64,000 bases of DNA from JANPLN01 sp041736155 (GTDB lineage: Bacteria > Bdellovibrionota > Bdellovibrionia > Bdellovibrionales > JAGQZY01). Of the stretch, positions 42,939 through 51,733 are shown piece after piece. The position numbers and the translations under genes were made by a program. The notes below the pieces were generated by a model that had not been told where the DNA came from, did not search any database, and saw only the letters and a list, made by a program, of their open reading frames with translations. The stretch covers positions 45,862-109,861 of the forward strand of contig JBGSUL010000123.1 of assembly GCA_041736155.1 (NCBI GenBank), given 5' to 3'. Within the stretch, counting starts at the first letter, position 1. Every line of letters begins with the position of its first letter.

Positions 42939-43298
42939 CTATTCGAGGGCTTTCTTCCAGCGTCCGTCGGTTTTGGCACGAGCCACTTCTTTAAGTCCAG
43001 GAGACATCATCTGGCCTTCTTTTGTTAGCCGTTTTGCATGGCCCACATTGATCTTGGACCAATTACTTTTAGGTCGGCGCGGAGTGAATCGATTCATATA
43101 GCTGAGATCATCGACCTTTTTTCTGATTCCGTCGATCCAGCCGAAACAAAGTGCTTGATCAAGCGCTTCCGCGTAGGTGACAGATTTTTTGCCAGAATTC
43201 TTTTTGTAAAATCCAATCCAAACTTCTTTTAGCTTATCATGTTCAGTGCAGAACCAATTTCTTAACTCATCTGGCGTTTTAAAAAATAAGGGAGTCAT
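42939..43298 (-). CDS. YdeI/OmdA-family protein, C-terminally short
   Basis: 119 residues from the ATG at 43298 (a TTG at 43337 would add 13). TPLFFKTPDELRNWF, EVWIGFYKKNSGKKSVTYAEALDQALCFGWIDGIRKKVD and NRFTPRRPKSNWSKIN are the family signatures. Homologues run to about 190 residues; this one stops after the ADGRW-like TDGRWKKALE, so the C-terminal domain of about 70 residues is missing. A REP-like palindrome sits directly after the stop, where the lost part would be. Function of the family unclear (linked to outer-membrane or bacteriocin phenotypes). Confidence 0.82.
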   Translation of the reverse strand: MTPLFFKTPDELRNWFCTEHDKLKEVWIGFYKKNSGKKSVTYAEALDQALCFGWIDGIRKKVDDLSYMNRFTPRRPKSNWSKINVGHAKRLTKEGQMMSPGLKEVARAKTDGRWKKALE

Positions 43299-43357
43299 TT
43301 GAGCATATTTTTCGTTTAATTTGCCCGTGCCTGTCAAGATATTGAGGCAAGCGGCGC

Positions 43358-43372
43358 ACTGTCGCAGGCAGT
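43358..43372. repeat. REP-like palindrome, family A degenerate copy
   Basis: ACTGTCGCAGGCAGT, the same as ACTGTCGTAGCGGCAGT of the 45372 copy with two bases lost in the centre. It sits 60 bases upstream of the YdeI-like start. Confidence 0.5.
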
Positions 43373-43436
43373 AAACGAAAACTTAAAAGATACGCATGCT
43401 CGACGGTTTACAGGGATTTGTAATTAAAGGCTGTCG

Positions 43437-44297
43437 CTAATTTGGTATTCTTTTAATGGAGAAGCCTTTTGCCTTAAGAAGGTCGATTAAGTTGTCAGTA
43501 GGCTCAATTAAATGGCCCACACCCACCGCAACGAAATTGTGACCGCCTCTTAAATAAGTAAACAAATGCTCTGCCCAAATTCGATTGCGATAGGCGACAC
43601 TTTTATTATCTCGATCAGTGAGTGTACCAGCTAGGTAATCTTTACGCTTCTTTATCATTAGTTCAGCGACCTGAGCGTGTGTTGATCCTTCGGACGCATC
43701 AACCAACTTGCACGACTGGTTACTTTGCTTGGTCGGTCCTGCTGCTTCTGTAGTTTCCTCGCGTAAATTCGCATCGTCAAGTTCGACGATTTCACGGCCG
43801 GAGGAATAAGCAAAGTCAAGAATCTGAGTGTCCATAGATACCAATTTGGGGAATAACCATTGAGGGGCTAACATATTATAACCGAGATCATCACACCTAA
43901 GAAGATCGATGATTTTTGCAGGTATTCCAAACTTCAAATACGCCTGTTTTTGGCTTGAATTCAATGGGCTCGTCAAGAGTCCCTCATGCTGATTTCTCTC
44001 TTGCAGCCCTGCCGCCCATATGTCGGTTGAGGCCAAGAGCATTTGATGCGCGTCGATTGGGTCGTAAATCTTCTCTTCAATAATTATTCGATTTGCATTT
44101 GCGAGTTTCTCTGAAATGGATGGAGGCAAATCTTCAAGACTAACACCAATATGCATAGTGCCCAAAATGTAAGAGACATTGCCATTAAGACTGACTTCGT
44201 AGAAAAAGGGTTTTTGTGAGACGCCAGGGGACTCTGCCCCTGCTACGTAGGTGACGAAAATCGCCAGAATAGCCATTAATTTGACAATGTAGATCAC
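43437..44297 (-). CDS. TraB/GumN (Tiki-like) family exported protein
   Basis: 286 residues, signal peptide 1-20. PFFYEVSLNGNVSYILGTMHIG at the start of the mature part and FVAVGVGHLIEPTDNLIDLLKAKGF near the C-terminus are the two conserved motifs of TraB/GumN (GTMH and GxGHL), the proposed metalloprotease-like active site shared with Tiki proteins. Family length about 270-300. Periplasmic or secreted; substrate unknown. Divergent from the lipoprotein at 44464. Confidence 0.9.
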   Translation of the reverse strand: MIYIVKLMAILAIFVTYVAGAESPGVSQKPFFYEVSLNGNVSYILGTMHIGVSLEDLPPSISEKLANANRIIIEEKIYDPIDAHQMLLASTDIWAAGLQERNQHEGLLTSPLNSSQKQAYLKFGIPAKIIDLLRCDDLGYNMLAPQWLFPKLVSMDTQILDFAYSSGREIVELDDANLREETTEAAGPTKQSNQSCKLVDASEGSTHAQVAELMIKKRKDYLAGTLTDRDNKSVAYRNRIWAEHLFTYLRGGHNFVAVGVGHLIEPTDNLIDLLKAKGFSIKRIPN

Positions 44298-44428
44298 AGT
44301 AGCTCCCTGGGATTTAATCTCATAGTTATAGTTCCCTATCTAGCGAGAAGTGTGCCAGAAACTACCCCTTTCGGCATGATTTGCTGTGAGTCAATTCGTG
44401 TCATTAAACGCATTAATCCTGTGGCACA

Positions 44429-44456
44429 GAACTTGAAATAAAGTTCAATTTTTTGG
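44429..44456 (+). other. AT-rich hairpin plus T-run in leader
   Basis: GAACTT (44429-44434) / AAGTTC (44441-44446), then AATTTTTT, directly before the GGAGGA ribosome site. Looks like a weak leader terminator or a stem that limits translation. Confidence 0.35.
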
Positions 44457-44463
44457 AGGAAAT

Positions 44464-45339
44464 ATGAAGTTATGTCGATTTATTCTTCTTGGGTTGATCT
44501 CTACCACTTTTGCGGCCTGCTCAGACTCGGCTGAGGATCAACAAGTCATCTCCCCCAAAAAAGAAGAGGCTCCATTGATGGACCTCGAGGTTATATCATC
44601 CTCAAGCGCTCAAGGCGAGCGCCTCATGATTCTTAACGACCAAGGCAAAGTCATTTACGAAAGCGATAATATTCCCAAAGATACGCAGATTCTAAAGTCG
44701 CGAGGGTTTGTTGTTTTTGTCACCCAAGATAGATCCGGCAAACATATGAAAGCGATTAATACTCTGGGGAAGGAATTGTCCTTAGATTATGAGACCCTCA
44801 CCCTTGAGTCCAAAATATTTATTTCGGATGGAATTTTTGCGTATACAAGACAGTCGACGACGCAGGGTAAATTAATTGAAAAGAAGGCAGATGGTTCGGA
44901 GGTCTATGAGTCTATACCATCAGGCTTAAGACTTTATTCCTATAATCGCAATGGAGAAAAAATATACACGTCTCACCAAATCATCGATGACGACTCCGTC
45001 ATCAGAATAAGTAATCATTTAATTGCGTTTACGGCTATGAAAATCGGCAATGGTAAACTCTTAAAAGAAGAGGGTACGACAAAAACATACGAAGGAATCC
45101 CAGAGGGTATTAGACTTTATACTTATGCTTTTGACGGGAGAGAATTACCCACACAAAGAGTGACTCTTGATGATGAGACCGAAGTTATTGTTCGTGATAC
45201 TTATGTCATTATAAATGGTGTGAGTAAGTACATAAATGGTAAGTTATTAAGAGAAGAAAACGGCGTCAAAGTTTACGAACTGATTCCGGATGGCAAAAAA
45301 GCCGAAATATATAGATATGATGGTTCAATTGAGGATTAA
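44464..45339 (+). CDS. lipoprotein with about 70-residue internal repeats
   Basis: 291 residues after TTTGGAGGAAAT. Lipobox TFAA-C at residue 19. The body holds repeats of the form G-K-L-[IL]-x-x-[KE]-x-x-G-x-x-x-Y-E-x-I-P-[SED]-G then Y-x-[FR]-[ND]-G: the complete unit occurs at about 138-170, 199-232, and 257-288. This pattern suggests a beta-rich or propeller-like fold. No family recognised. Exposed outer-membrane location is likely. Confidence 0.75.
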   Translation: MKLCRFILLGLISTTFAACSDSAEDQQVISPKKEEAPLMDLEVISSSSAQGERLMILNDQGKVIYESDNIPKDTQILKSRGFVVFVTQDRSGKHMKAINTLGKELSLDYETLTLESKIFISDGIFAYTRQSTTQGKLIEKKADGSEVYESIPSGLRLYSYNRNGEKIYTSHQIIDDDSVIRISNHLIAFTAMKIGNGKLLKEEGTTKTYEGIPEGIRLYTYAFDGRELPTQRVTLDDETEVIVRDTYVIINGVSKYINGKLLREENGVKVYELIPDGKKAEIYRYDGSIED

Positions 45340-45371
45340 CATCGCGAGTTTGCTGTCGGCTGTATTCACAT

Positions 45372-45396
45372 AGTTCACTGTCGTAGCGGCAGTAAG
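45372..45396. repeat. REP-like palindrome, family A copy 2
   Basis: AGTTCACTGTCGTAGCGGCA then GTAAG; inner palindrome ACTGTCGTAGCGGCAGT (45377-45393). Thirty bases upstream of a family B copy, an arrangement also seen at 63822-63882. Confidence 0.75.
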
Positions 45397-45425
45397 CAGT
45401 GGCGTCAAACCTGGAAAGTATTGGT

Positions 45426-45454
45426 CGAGATCCTTCGCTGCGCTCAGGATGACG
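45426..45454. repeat. REP-like palindrome, family B copy 1
   Basis: 29 bases CGAGATCCTTCGCTGCGCTC then AGGATGACG; hairpin ATCCT...AGGAT around TCGCTGCGCTC. Same repeat at 58180-58208 (one base different), truncated at 63861-63882 and degenerate at 62571-62597. Confidence 0.85.
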
Positions 45455-45545
45455 GAAGGGCACACGGAAGGATCTTGAAAGACTTGGCCAAATCTGAAAT
45501 AATCGGGTCCATCTGTTAGGCAATGATTTGCAGCTGGGAGCCTGT

Positions 45546-46772
45546 TTGTTTTTTCACTTTTGGATTTTATCGAAATACATTAAAGCTTGGCGGCAGTTTT
45601 TTGATGTGACTATTTTGCTGACCATTGCTGGCGTTACGCTGGGGGTGGCTGTGTTGATGGTGGCCATGTCTAGCTTTAGTGGTTTTGAAACGACACTCAA
45701 GCGGGCGATTATTGAGGCTGTCGGCGATGTGGCTATTTACAAACGCAATGGCAAAATTGATAAAATTGATTCCTTGGAAAAACAACTGAAGCCGTTTATG
45801 AGCAGTGTGGAGGAAAAACTCTACTTTCTAGGACAAGAATCTCTTGTCGCTTCCAACGGCAAAATAGCGGCGATTTTCCTACAGGGTGTGGAAAAAGAAA
45901 AAACGGCTTCGGTGCTCAATCTCAAAAACCGCATTACTCAAGGGCAAAATGTATGGACCGTGCGTGAGGGGGATATTCCTCCAGCGTATGTGGGAAAAGA
46001 TCTACTCAAAAAAATGAATCTCAAAATCGGCGATACCTTTAAAATTGTGTTACCGCGCACGACGGCCTCCAGTTCGTCGGATTTAAATCCGACGATGAAA
46101 ACATTTTACGTGGTCGCGGCGGTGGATTTGGGAAAATATGATTTTAATTCGCGTTTTATTTTTGTCGACTTGCCCATAGTGCAAGAGCTGTTGGGCACCA
46201 AAAATATCTCGGGCATTCGAGTCAAATTAAAAAACTCCGATCGCGCGGAAGCGTGGGCCAAACGTGTGCAAGAAAAACTGGGGTGGTCTTACTCGGTGAT
46301 GGATTGGCGGCAGACTAACAGAAATTATTTCTCAGCCATTGAATATGAAAAACAGGTGATCTTCTTTATCGTCCTCGTGATTGTCGTGGCGGCGGGGTTT
46401 AATGTGATCACGTCCCTTTTTGTCACCATTCTCAAACGTTATCGCGACATCAGTTTGTTTAAAACGCTCGGTGCGCGCCCCTGGGACATTGGCCTGTTGT
46501 TTTGCTTACATGGTCTTCTGCTAGGCGCTGTGGGCACCTCTCTTGGGCTGTTCATCGGCTGGTTGCTGTGCGTGTCTTTTGAATGGGCGCAAACCATTTT
46601 CCCCATTCTTCCTCCTGATATTTATCGTTTGTCTTTTATCGCCACAGAAATGCGCTCGGGAGATCTTTTGGCCATTTGTGGCGCCACCATGACCATTTGT
46701 TTTTTCTCTACATTGATTCCGGCTCTGCGCGGAGCACGGCTTTCACCGATTGAAGGATTAAAATATGAATAA
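45546..46772 (+). CDS. lolC: LolC/LolE-type lipoprotein-releasing permease
   Basis: 408 residues if started at TTG 45546 (five bases after GGGAG); a TTG at 45528 is also in frame. Topology is one N-terminal helix, a large periplasmic loop (about 50-265) and three C-terminal helices, with VIVVAAGFNVITSLFVTILKRYRDISLFKTLGARPWDIGLLF and SLFIGWLL-type segments of the FtsX family. It extracts lipoproteins from the inner membrane for LolA. Only one permease gene is here, so it may act as a homodimer (LolF-like). Overlaps lolD by eight bases. Confidence 0.88.
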   Translation: MFFHFWILSKYIKAWRQFFDVTILLTIAGVTLGVAVLMVAMSSFSGFETTLKRAIIEAVGDVAIYKRNGKIDKIDSLEKQLKPFMSSVEEKLYFLGQESLVASNGKIAAIFLQGVEKEKTASVLNLKNRITQGQNVWTVREGDIPPAYVGKDLLKKMNLKIGDTFKIVLPRTTASSSSDLNPTMKTFYVVAAVDLGKYDFNSRFIFVDLPIVQELLGTKNISGIRVKLKNSDRAEAWAKRVQEKLGWSYSVMDWRQTNRNYFSAIEYEKQVIFFIVLVIVVAAGFNVITSLFVTILKRYRDISLFKTLGARPWDIGLLFCLHGLLLGAVGTSLGLFIGWLLCVSFEWAQTIFPILPPDIYRLSFIATEMRSGDLLAICGATMTICFFSTLIPALRGARLSPIEGLKYE

Positions 46773-47457
46773 CTCGAAAATTTTAATGGACGTGAAATGT
46801 ATTACCAAATCCTTCTCGCGCAGTGGAGAAACTCTTGATGTTTTAAAAGGCATCGACTTAGAAGTGCGCGAAGGGGAAGCTCTGTGCATTATGGGCTCTT
46901 CGGGGGCTGGCAAAAGTACACTGCTGCATATTTTAGGCACACTGGATCAGCCGACGTTGGGCAAAGTGTATTTTGAAGGTGTGGATCTTACGCGTAAAAC
47001 ATCAGCAGAATTGGCCGCTTTCCGCAGCCAAACCATGGGTTTTGTTTTTCAGTTCCATCACTTGTTGCCTGAATTTACGGCACTTGAAAATGTCATGCTG
47101 CCGTGTCGAATCGCCGGTGACCCGCTCCGACAAAGTCGCGAAAAAGCCAATGAACTTTTACAACGACTTGGACTCAAAGACAGGCTGACCCATTATCCCT
47201 CGCAGCTGAGCGGCGGAGAACAACAGCGCGTGGCTATTGCGCGCGCCTTGATTCGCGGACCGCGTATTTTATTTGCCGATGAACCCACCGGGAATCTCGA
47301 CAGTCATAACGCAAAAATCATTCAAGATTTATTTTTTCAATTGAAACAAGAAAAGCGACTAACGCTTGTTGTCGTAACCCACGATCAAAATTTTGCTTCG
47401 CGTTTTCCGCGCCGTCTAGAGCTTAAAGACGGCATGTGGGTGAGTTACCGATTTTAG
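46765..47457 (+). CDS. lolD: LolD ABC-transporter ATPase
   Basis: 230 residues. Walker A GSSGAGKST, Q-loop FVFQFHHLLPEFTALENVMLP (the F-Q-x-H-H-L-L-P-E-F form is typical of LolD), signature LSGGEQQRVAIARAL, Walker B ILFADEPTGNLD, His switch VVTHD. Powers lipoprotein release with the upstream permease, with which it overlaps. Complete and of normal size. Confidence 0.95.
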   Translation: MNNSKILMDVKCITKSFSRSGETLDVLKGIDLEVREGEALCIMGSSGAGKSTLLHILGTLDQPTLGKVYFEGVDLTRKTSAELAAFRSQTMGFVFQFHHLLPEFTALENVMLPCRIAGDPLRQSREKANELLQRLGLKDRLTHYPSQLSGGEQQRVAIARALIRGPRILFADEPTGNLDSHNAKIIQDLFFQLKQEKRLTLVVVTHDQNFASRFPRRLELKDGMWVSYRF

Positions 47458-47575
47458 AATTCCCCGCTGTTTTCTACAGTGAAACAGGTCATTACACTTT
47501 TGACTTGCTATCGCTTTGTCGATACCTTGCAATTTCGTGTTTTCGGATGACAGATTTCAGCGTGTGAGGAGTTTC

Positions 47576-49936
47576 GTGAGATTAGTCTTATGGATGATGG
47601 GCTTAGTTTTAAGCATCAGTGCTTTTGCCCAATCAAAGGGGACCATCGGCGAGATTCGCGTTGAAGGTAACAAAAAAATTGAGACGTCAGCTATTCTCGA
47701 AAAGATGACGATCAAGACTGGGGGAAAGTGGACCCCGGAGCTCGTCCGTGAAAATATTCAAGCGCTTTACGACATGGGGTATTTTGAGGACATTCAATTT
47801 GCCCAACAAGGCAGCAACATTATAATCACTGTTCACGAAAAGCCATCCATCTCCGCCATCGAATTTGAGGGCAATGAAGAGATCGATGACGAAGATCTGT
47901 CTGAAAAAACCGGTATCAAAGCTTTTGAGATGGTCAATTACAGCAAGATTCAAAAGGCGATGAGTGAAATCCAAAAAGCCTACGAAGAAAAAGGCTATCT
48001 TTTGGCTAAAGTGGACTTCACTTTAAAGCCCGAAGAAAAAGCACCGCAGTCCGTTCGCCTTATTTTTACAATTACCGAAAATCAAAAAGTCGAAGTGAAG
48101 CGTGTTTCTTTTCTCGGCAATAAAAATGTCAAGGACCAAGATCTTAAAGCTTTTATGATGACCCAAGAGGGGGGCTTTTTTAGTTTCTTAGGTGGCGGTG
48201 GAACCTACAAACAGGATGTTTTTGACGACGATGTGAAGCGTATTTCTATGATTTATCTCAACAAGGGGTATGTGCAGGCCAAAGTGAGTCGCCCAGAAGT
48301 TTCGGTCACTCCTGATAAAAAAGGTATTTATATCGCCATTCGCATTGAAGAAGGCGAGCAGTTTCAAGTGGGCGAAGTGGACTTTGGAGGCGATCTTCTT
48401 TTTAGTAAAGAAGAGTTGCGCGAAGCCACCAAGATCGACGATAGCACGGACTTTTCCTACGAGACTGTGCAAAACGATTTGCGCGCTCTCGAAGCGAAAT
48501 ATGGCGACTTGGGATACGCCTATGCCAACCCCATTCCGCGCATTCAAACTTTAGAAAAAGAGCGCAAGGTCAATATCACTTACGAGATTGAAAAGGGCCA
48601 AAAGGTTTATTTCCGTCGCATTAACGTGCTCGGCAATACCAGCACGCGCGACAAAGTGGTTCGTCGAGAATTGCGTATTCTCGAAGGCGATCTTTACAAC
48701 GAAACACAAAAACGGAATTCTCTCGCCAACATTAAGCGGCTTGGTTATTTCGAAGACGTGCAGTTCATGACCAAAACACCACCAGGACGCGATGATCAAA
48801 TGGACATAGATGTGGTGGTCAAAGAGCGTAACACCGGTCAATTCCAGCTCGGTGCGGGTTATGCTACGGTGCTGGGGCCGCAGCTCAATGTGCAGCTCGA
48901 TGAAAGTAACTTTTTAGGTTACGGCTATCGCACTGGTTTGCGTGTGGAATACAACGGCAAAAACTTTCAAAATTACACGGCGAGTTTTACCGATCCTTAT
49001 TTTAATGATTCATTTTGGAGCTTGGGAACGGATCTTTACTACACAGATTCCAAGCTTGTGCAGTTTGAAAGACGAAGTGCGGGAACAGCTGTTCGCGGTG
49101 GTCACCCGCTCTTTTTTGATTATTTTAAGAACAACAACTTCTATGCTTTTTTGCGCTACAAGTTTGATGATTCGAAAGTGAGTTACGCCAATCGCAGCAC
49201 AGATATTTCTGATGTCATGGATCCTACGACGGTGAATGGAGTGACAAGTTCGGCGCAGATTTCATTGGAATTTGATCGTCGGAATGACCGCATGATGCCT
49301 TCGGATGGTGTGTACGCCAGCGCCTCTTATGAATTTGCCGGCCTGGGTGGGGATATTAAGTTTATGAAAACGCAGCTCAATGCTCGTTATTATAAAAATA
49401 TTTTTTGGGATGTGGTTTTCCGCAACAATCTTTCCTACGGAATCATGGGTTCCGTGGGAAATCGCGGTCTTCCGTTCACCGAGCTTTTCCGTCTCGGTGG
49501 TCCCAACAACCTTCGCGGATATTCGTTCCTCAACGTAGGTCGTCGTGTGTATTCGGATCGTTTATACAACTATTTGATCGATCCTGTGGATGCCATCCCA
49601 GATGTCATCGCCTCGGGTGCCTGCGCCACCAACTTTACTGCAGAATGTCAAAGAGCTTACACTGTTATTGGGGGCTCGCAGCAGCTCTTTTATATGGCTG
49701 AATTAGAATTTCCCCTGGCCAAAGAAGCAGGTATGCGTGCCGTTATTTTCTATGATATTGGTCAGGCCAACAACAAGATCACAGGTGCGGGATTTCGCAG
49801 TGATATTGGATTTGGGATTCGTTGGTTTTCGCCCATGGGACCTTTACGATTTGAATTTGGTTTCCCTCTTGATAGACAATCCGAATTGGGAGAGCGAAGT
49901 AATAACTTCCAATTTGCAGTGGGGTCACCATTTTAA
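47576..49936 (+). CDS. bamA: outer-membrane assembly factor BamA
   Basis: 786 residues from GTG 47576, which follows AGGAG and gives a clean signal peptide MRLVLWMMGLVLSISAFAQ; a TTG at 47516 would add 20 residues before it. Five POTRA domains from about 22 to 430 (IGEIRVEGNKKIETSAILEKM is the first; VEVKRVSFLGNKNVKD and KVYFRRINVLGNTSTRDKVVRREL later ones), then the 16-strand barrel with LFRLGGPNNLRGY (the L6 loop R-G-Y/F motif) and C-terminal FQFAVGSPF ending in Phe. Inserts beta-barrels. Followed by skp and lipid A genes. Confidence 0.96.
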   Translation: MRLVLWMMGLVLSISAFAQSKGTIGEIRVEGNKKIETSAILEKMTIKTGGKWTPELVRENIQALYDMGYFEDIQFAQQGSNIIITVHEKPSISAIEFEGNEEIDDEDLSEKTGIKAFEMVNYSKIQKAMSEIQKAYEEKGYLLAKVDFTLKPEEKAPQSVRLIFTITENQKVEVKRVSFLGNKNVKDQDLKAFMMTQEGGFFSFLGGGGTYKQDVFDDDVKRISMIYLNKGYVQAKVSRPEVSVTPDKKGIYIAIRIEEGEQFQVGEVDFGGDLLFSKEELREATKIDDSTDFSYETVQNDLRALEAKYGDLGYAYANPIPRIQTLEKERKVNITYEIEKGQKVYFRRINVLGNTSTRDKVVRRELRILEGDLYNETQKRNSLANIKRLGYFEDVQFMTKTPPGRDDQMDIDVVVKERNTGQFQLGAGYATVLGPQLNVQLDESNFLGYGYRTGLRVEYNGKNFQNYTASFTDPYFNDSFWSLGTDLYYTDSKLVQFERRSAGTAVRGGHPLFFDYFKNNNFYAFLRYKFDDSKVSYANRSTDISDVMDPTTVNGVTSSAQISLEFDRRNDRMMPSDGVYASASYEFAGLGGDIKFMKTQLNARYYKNIFWDVVFRNNLSYGIMGSVGNRGLPFTELFRLGGPNNLRGYSFLNVGRRVYSDRLYNYLIDPVDAIPDVIASGACATNFTAECQRAYTVIGGSQQLFYMAELEFPLAKEAGMRAVIFYDIGQANNKITGAGFRSDIGFGIRWFSPMGPLRFEFGFPLDRQSELGERSNNFQFAVGSPF

Positions 49937-49965
49937 AGTTTAGTTTTTTTAAATTTATAGGAGGA

Positions 49966-50463
49966 ATGATGAGAGCATTACTAATAGGTCTAATTATGAG
50001 TTTAGGTTTCGTAGCACACGCTGAGTTTAAAGTAGGTGTTGTGGATATGCAGAAGGCAATTCAATCTTCGGCCGCTGGCAAAAAAGCTAAAAAAGAAGTG
50101 GAAGCTGACTTCGAAAAAAAGAAAAAAGATCTTAAGAAAAAAGAAGACGATCTAAAAAAGAAAGTCGAAGAGTTTGAAAAGAAAAAGGCAGTTCTGTCTG
50201 ACAAAGTTCGCGAAGAACAACAGATGGATTTACAAAAAGAAATGATGGCGTTCCGCGAAGAGCTCAGCAAGAGCCAAATGACGATTCAACAAAAAGAGCG
50301 CGAACTGACAAAGCCAATTCTAGAAAAATTACAAAAAATCATTATGGAGATCGCTAAAGAAAAAGATTTCGCCATGGTCCTTGAGAAAGCTGAGCAGAGT
50401 GTAATGTTTGCTAAGTCTGAGCTCGATATCACTGACGAAGTTATTAAAAAAGCGGACAAATAA
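49966..50463 (+). CDS. skp: periplasmic chaperone Skp/OmpH
   Basis: 165 residues preceded by AGGAGG; the second of two ATGs (49969) has better spacing. Signal peptide to AHA-E (about 20), then FKVGVVDMQKAIQSSAAGKKA, the OmpH start, and a very Lys-rich coiled coil (about 40-110, repeated KKK-x-D/E-L) that forms the tentacle arms, closing with ILEKLQKIIMEIAKEKDFAMVLE. Shields unfolded barrels on the way to BamA; order bamA-skp-fabZ-lpxA is widely conserved. Confidence 0.92.
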   Translation: MMRALLIGLIMSLGFVAHAEFKVGVVDMQKAIQSSAAGKKAKKEVEADFEKKKKDLKKKEDDLKKKVEEFEKKKAVLSDKVREEQQMDLQKEMMAFREELSKSQMTIQQKERELTKPILEKLQKIIMEIAKEKDFAMVLEKAEQSVMFAKSELDITDEVIKKADK

Positions 50464-50465
50464 GA

Positions 50466-50948
50466 ATGAGCGAAAAAAAAGTTTTTCTTGATGTTCTCGA
50501 TATTCGCAAACGGATTCCTCATCGGTATCCGTTTTTGTTTATCGACCGTGTGGACTCTTACACTCCTGGGCCGAAGGAAGGCTCGCGTGTTGGCAGAAAA
50601 GTGATCGCGCGTAAAAATGTAACGGCGAATGAACCTTTTTTTAGTGGGCACTTTCCCCATAAACCAGTCATGCCGGGCGTTCTCCAGGTAGAGGCTATGG
50701 CGCAAGCTGGTGCTCTCGCGTGTCTTCCCAACGAAGGCGAACATTTGGACGTCTTGATCGCTAAAATTGATAATACCCGTTTTCGTCGTCCAGTGATTCC
50801 GGGCGATGTTCTCGAAATTCATGCAGAAATCACCAAAGAAAAGTCTGGCATTTTATGTCTGAAAGCCGCGATCTACTGTGATCAAGAACTGGTGGCCGAA
50901 ACAGACATCACAGCCAAAATTTTTCCAACTCAAGAGGCGTGGTCATGA
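50466..50948 (+). CDS. fabZ: 3-hydroxyacyl-ACP dehydratase FabZ
   Basis: 160 residues. RIPHRYPFLFIDRV contains the catalytic His; GHFPHKPVMPGVLQVEAMAQAGA the catalytic Glu on the hot-dog fold helix; NTRFRRPVIPGDVL the substrate loop. Makes trans-2-enoyl-ACP in fatty-acid elongation and competes with LpxA for 3-hydroxyacyl-ACP. The ATGA overlap with lpxA and two-base gap from skp show one transcript. Confidence 0.95.
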   Translation: MSEKKVFLDVLDIRKRIPHRYPFLFIDRVDSYTPGPKEGSRVGRKVIARKNVTANEPFFSGHFPHKPVMPGVLQVEAMAQAGALACLPNEGEHLDVLIAKIDNTRFRRPVIPGDVLEIHAEITKEKSGILCLKAAIYCDQELVAETDITAKIFPTQEAWS

Positions 50949-51733
50949 GTGTGCATCCTTCAAGTCTTGTTGGACCTGATGTAAAAATTGGTAAGAATGT
51001 AAAAATCGGCCCTTTTTGTCTCATCTCCGGTGATGTGACCATTGGGGATAATACAGAGCTGGTGAGCCATGTGGTTCTCGGCGATCCCCAAACTAAAGTC
51101 GTTGTGGGTAAAAACAATCGCTTCTCCTCTGGCGCCGTCGTTGGTGGACCTCCGCAAGATCTCACCTATAAAGGGGAAAAAACGGAATTGATTATTGGCG
51201 ACAATAACAATATCCGCGAGTACGTCACCATCAACGTAGGCACCCCTAAGGGGGGCGGAGTGACACGCATTGGTTCTCATAATTTATTGATGGCCTATGT
51301 GCATGTGGCCCACGACTGTCAGTTGGGAAATCACATCGTGATGGCCAACTCGTGTCAGTTGGCGGGACACGTCGAAATTCACGATCACGCTAAAATCAGT
51401 GGTGTGTGTTTATTCAACCAATTCGTCGTGCTGGGCAAATACTGTTACATCACGGGCGATAGTGCTGTGAATAAAGATGTTCCGCCGTTCTGTATTGCAC
51501 AAGGTAAGTATGCGGTTGTCCGTGCCGCTAACGAAATCGGCATGGATCGCGCTGGTTTTTCTAAAGCCGAAATCGAAAATGTTCGTCGCGCAGTTCGTAT
51601 TTTGACTAAATCCAAACTCACCCTCGAGGGCTCTCTGCAAAGAATTTCCGAAGAGTGCGAGATGGTGCCCGCGTTGCAAGACTTTTTGGATTTTATTCGT
51701 TCTCCCGAAAGAAAAAGAGGATTAGCCCTTTGA
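50945..51733 (+). CDS. lpxA: UDP-N-acetylglucosamine (or GlcNAc3N) acyltransferase LpxA
   Basis: 262 residues from ATG 50945, which overlaps the fabZ stop. Left-handed parallel beta-helix hexapeptides from MSVHPSSLVGPDVKIGKNVKIGPF on, catalytic His in AYVHVAHDCQLGNHIVMANSCQLAGHV, and the C-terminal helical part with NEIGMDRAGFSKAEIENVRRA. First step of lipid A synthesis. Because a GnnA-like gene follows, the acceptor may be the 3-amino sugar, giving an amide-linked chain. Confidence 0.95.
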   Translation: MSVHPSSLVGPDVKIGKNVKIGPFCLISGDVTIGDNTELVSHVVLGDPQTKVVVGKNNRFSSGAVVGGPPQDLTYKGEKTELIIGDNNNIREYVTINVGTPKGGGVTRIGSHNLLMAYVHVAHDCQLGNHIVMANSCQLAGHVEIHDHAKISGVCLFNQFVVLGKYCYITGDSAVNKDVPPFCIAQGKYAVVRAANEIGMDRAGFSKAEIENVRRAVRILTKSKLTLEGSLQRISEECEMVPALQDFLDFIRSPERKRGLAL

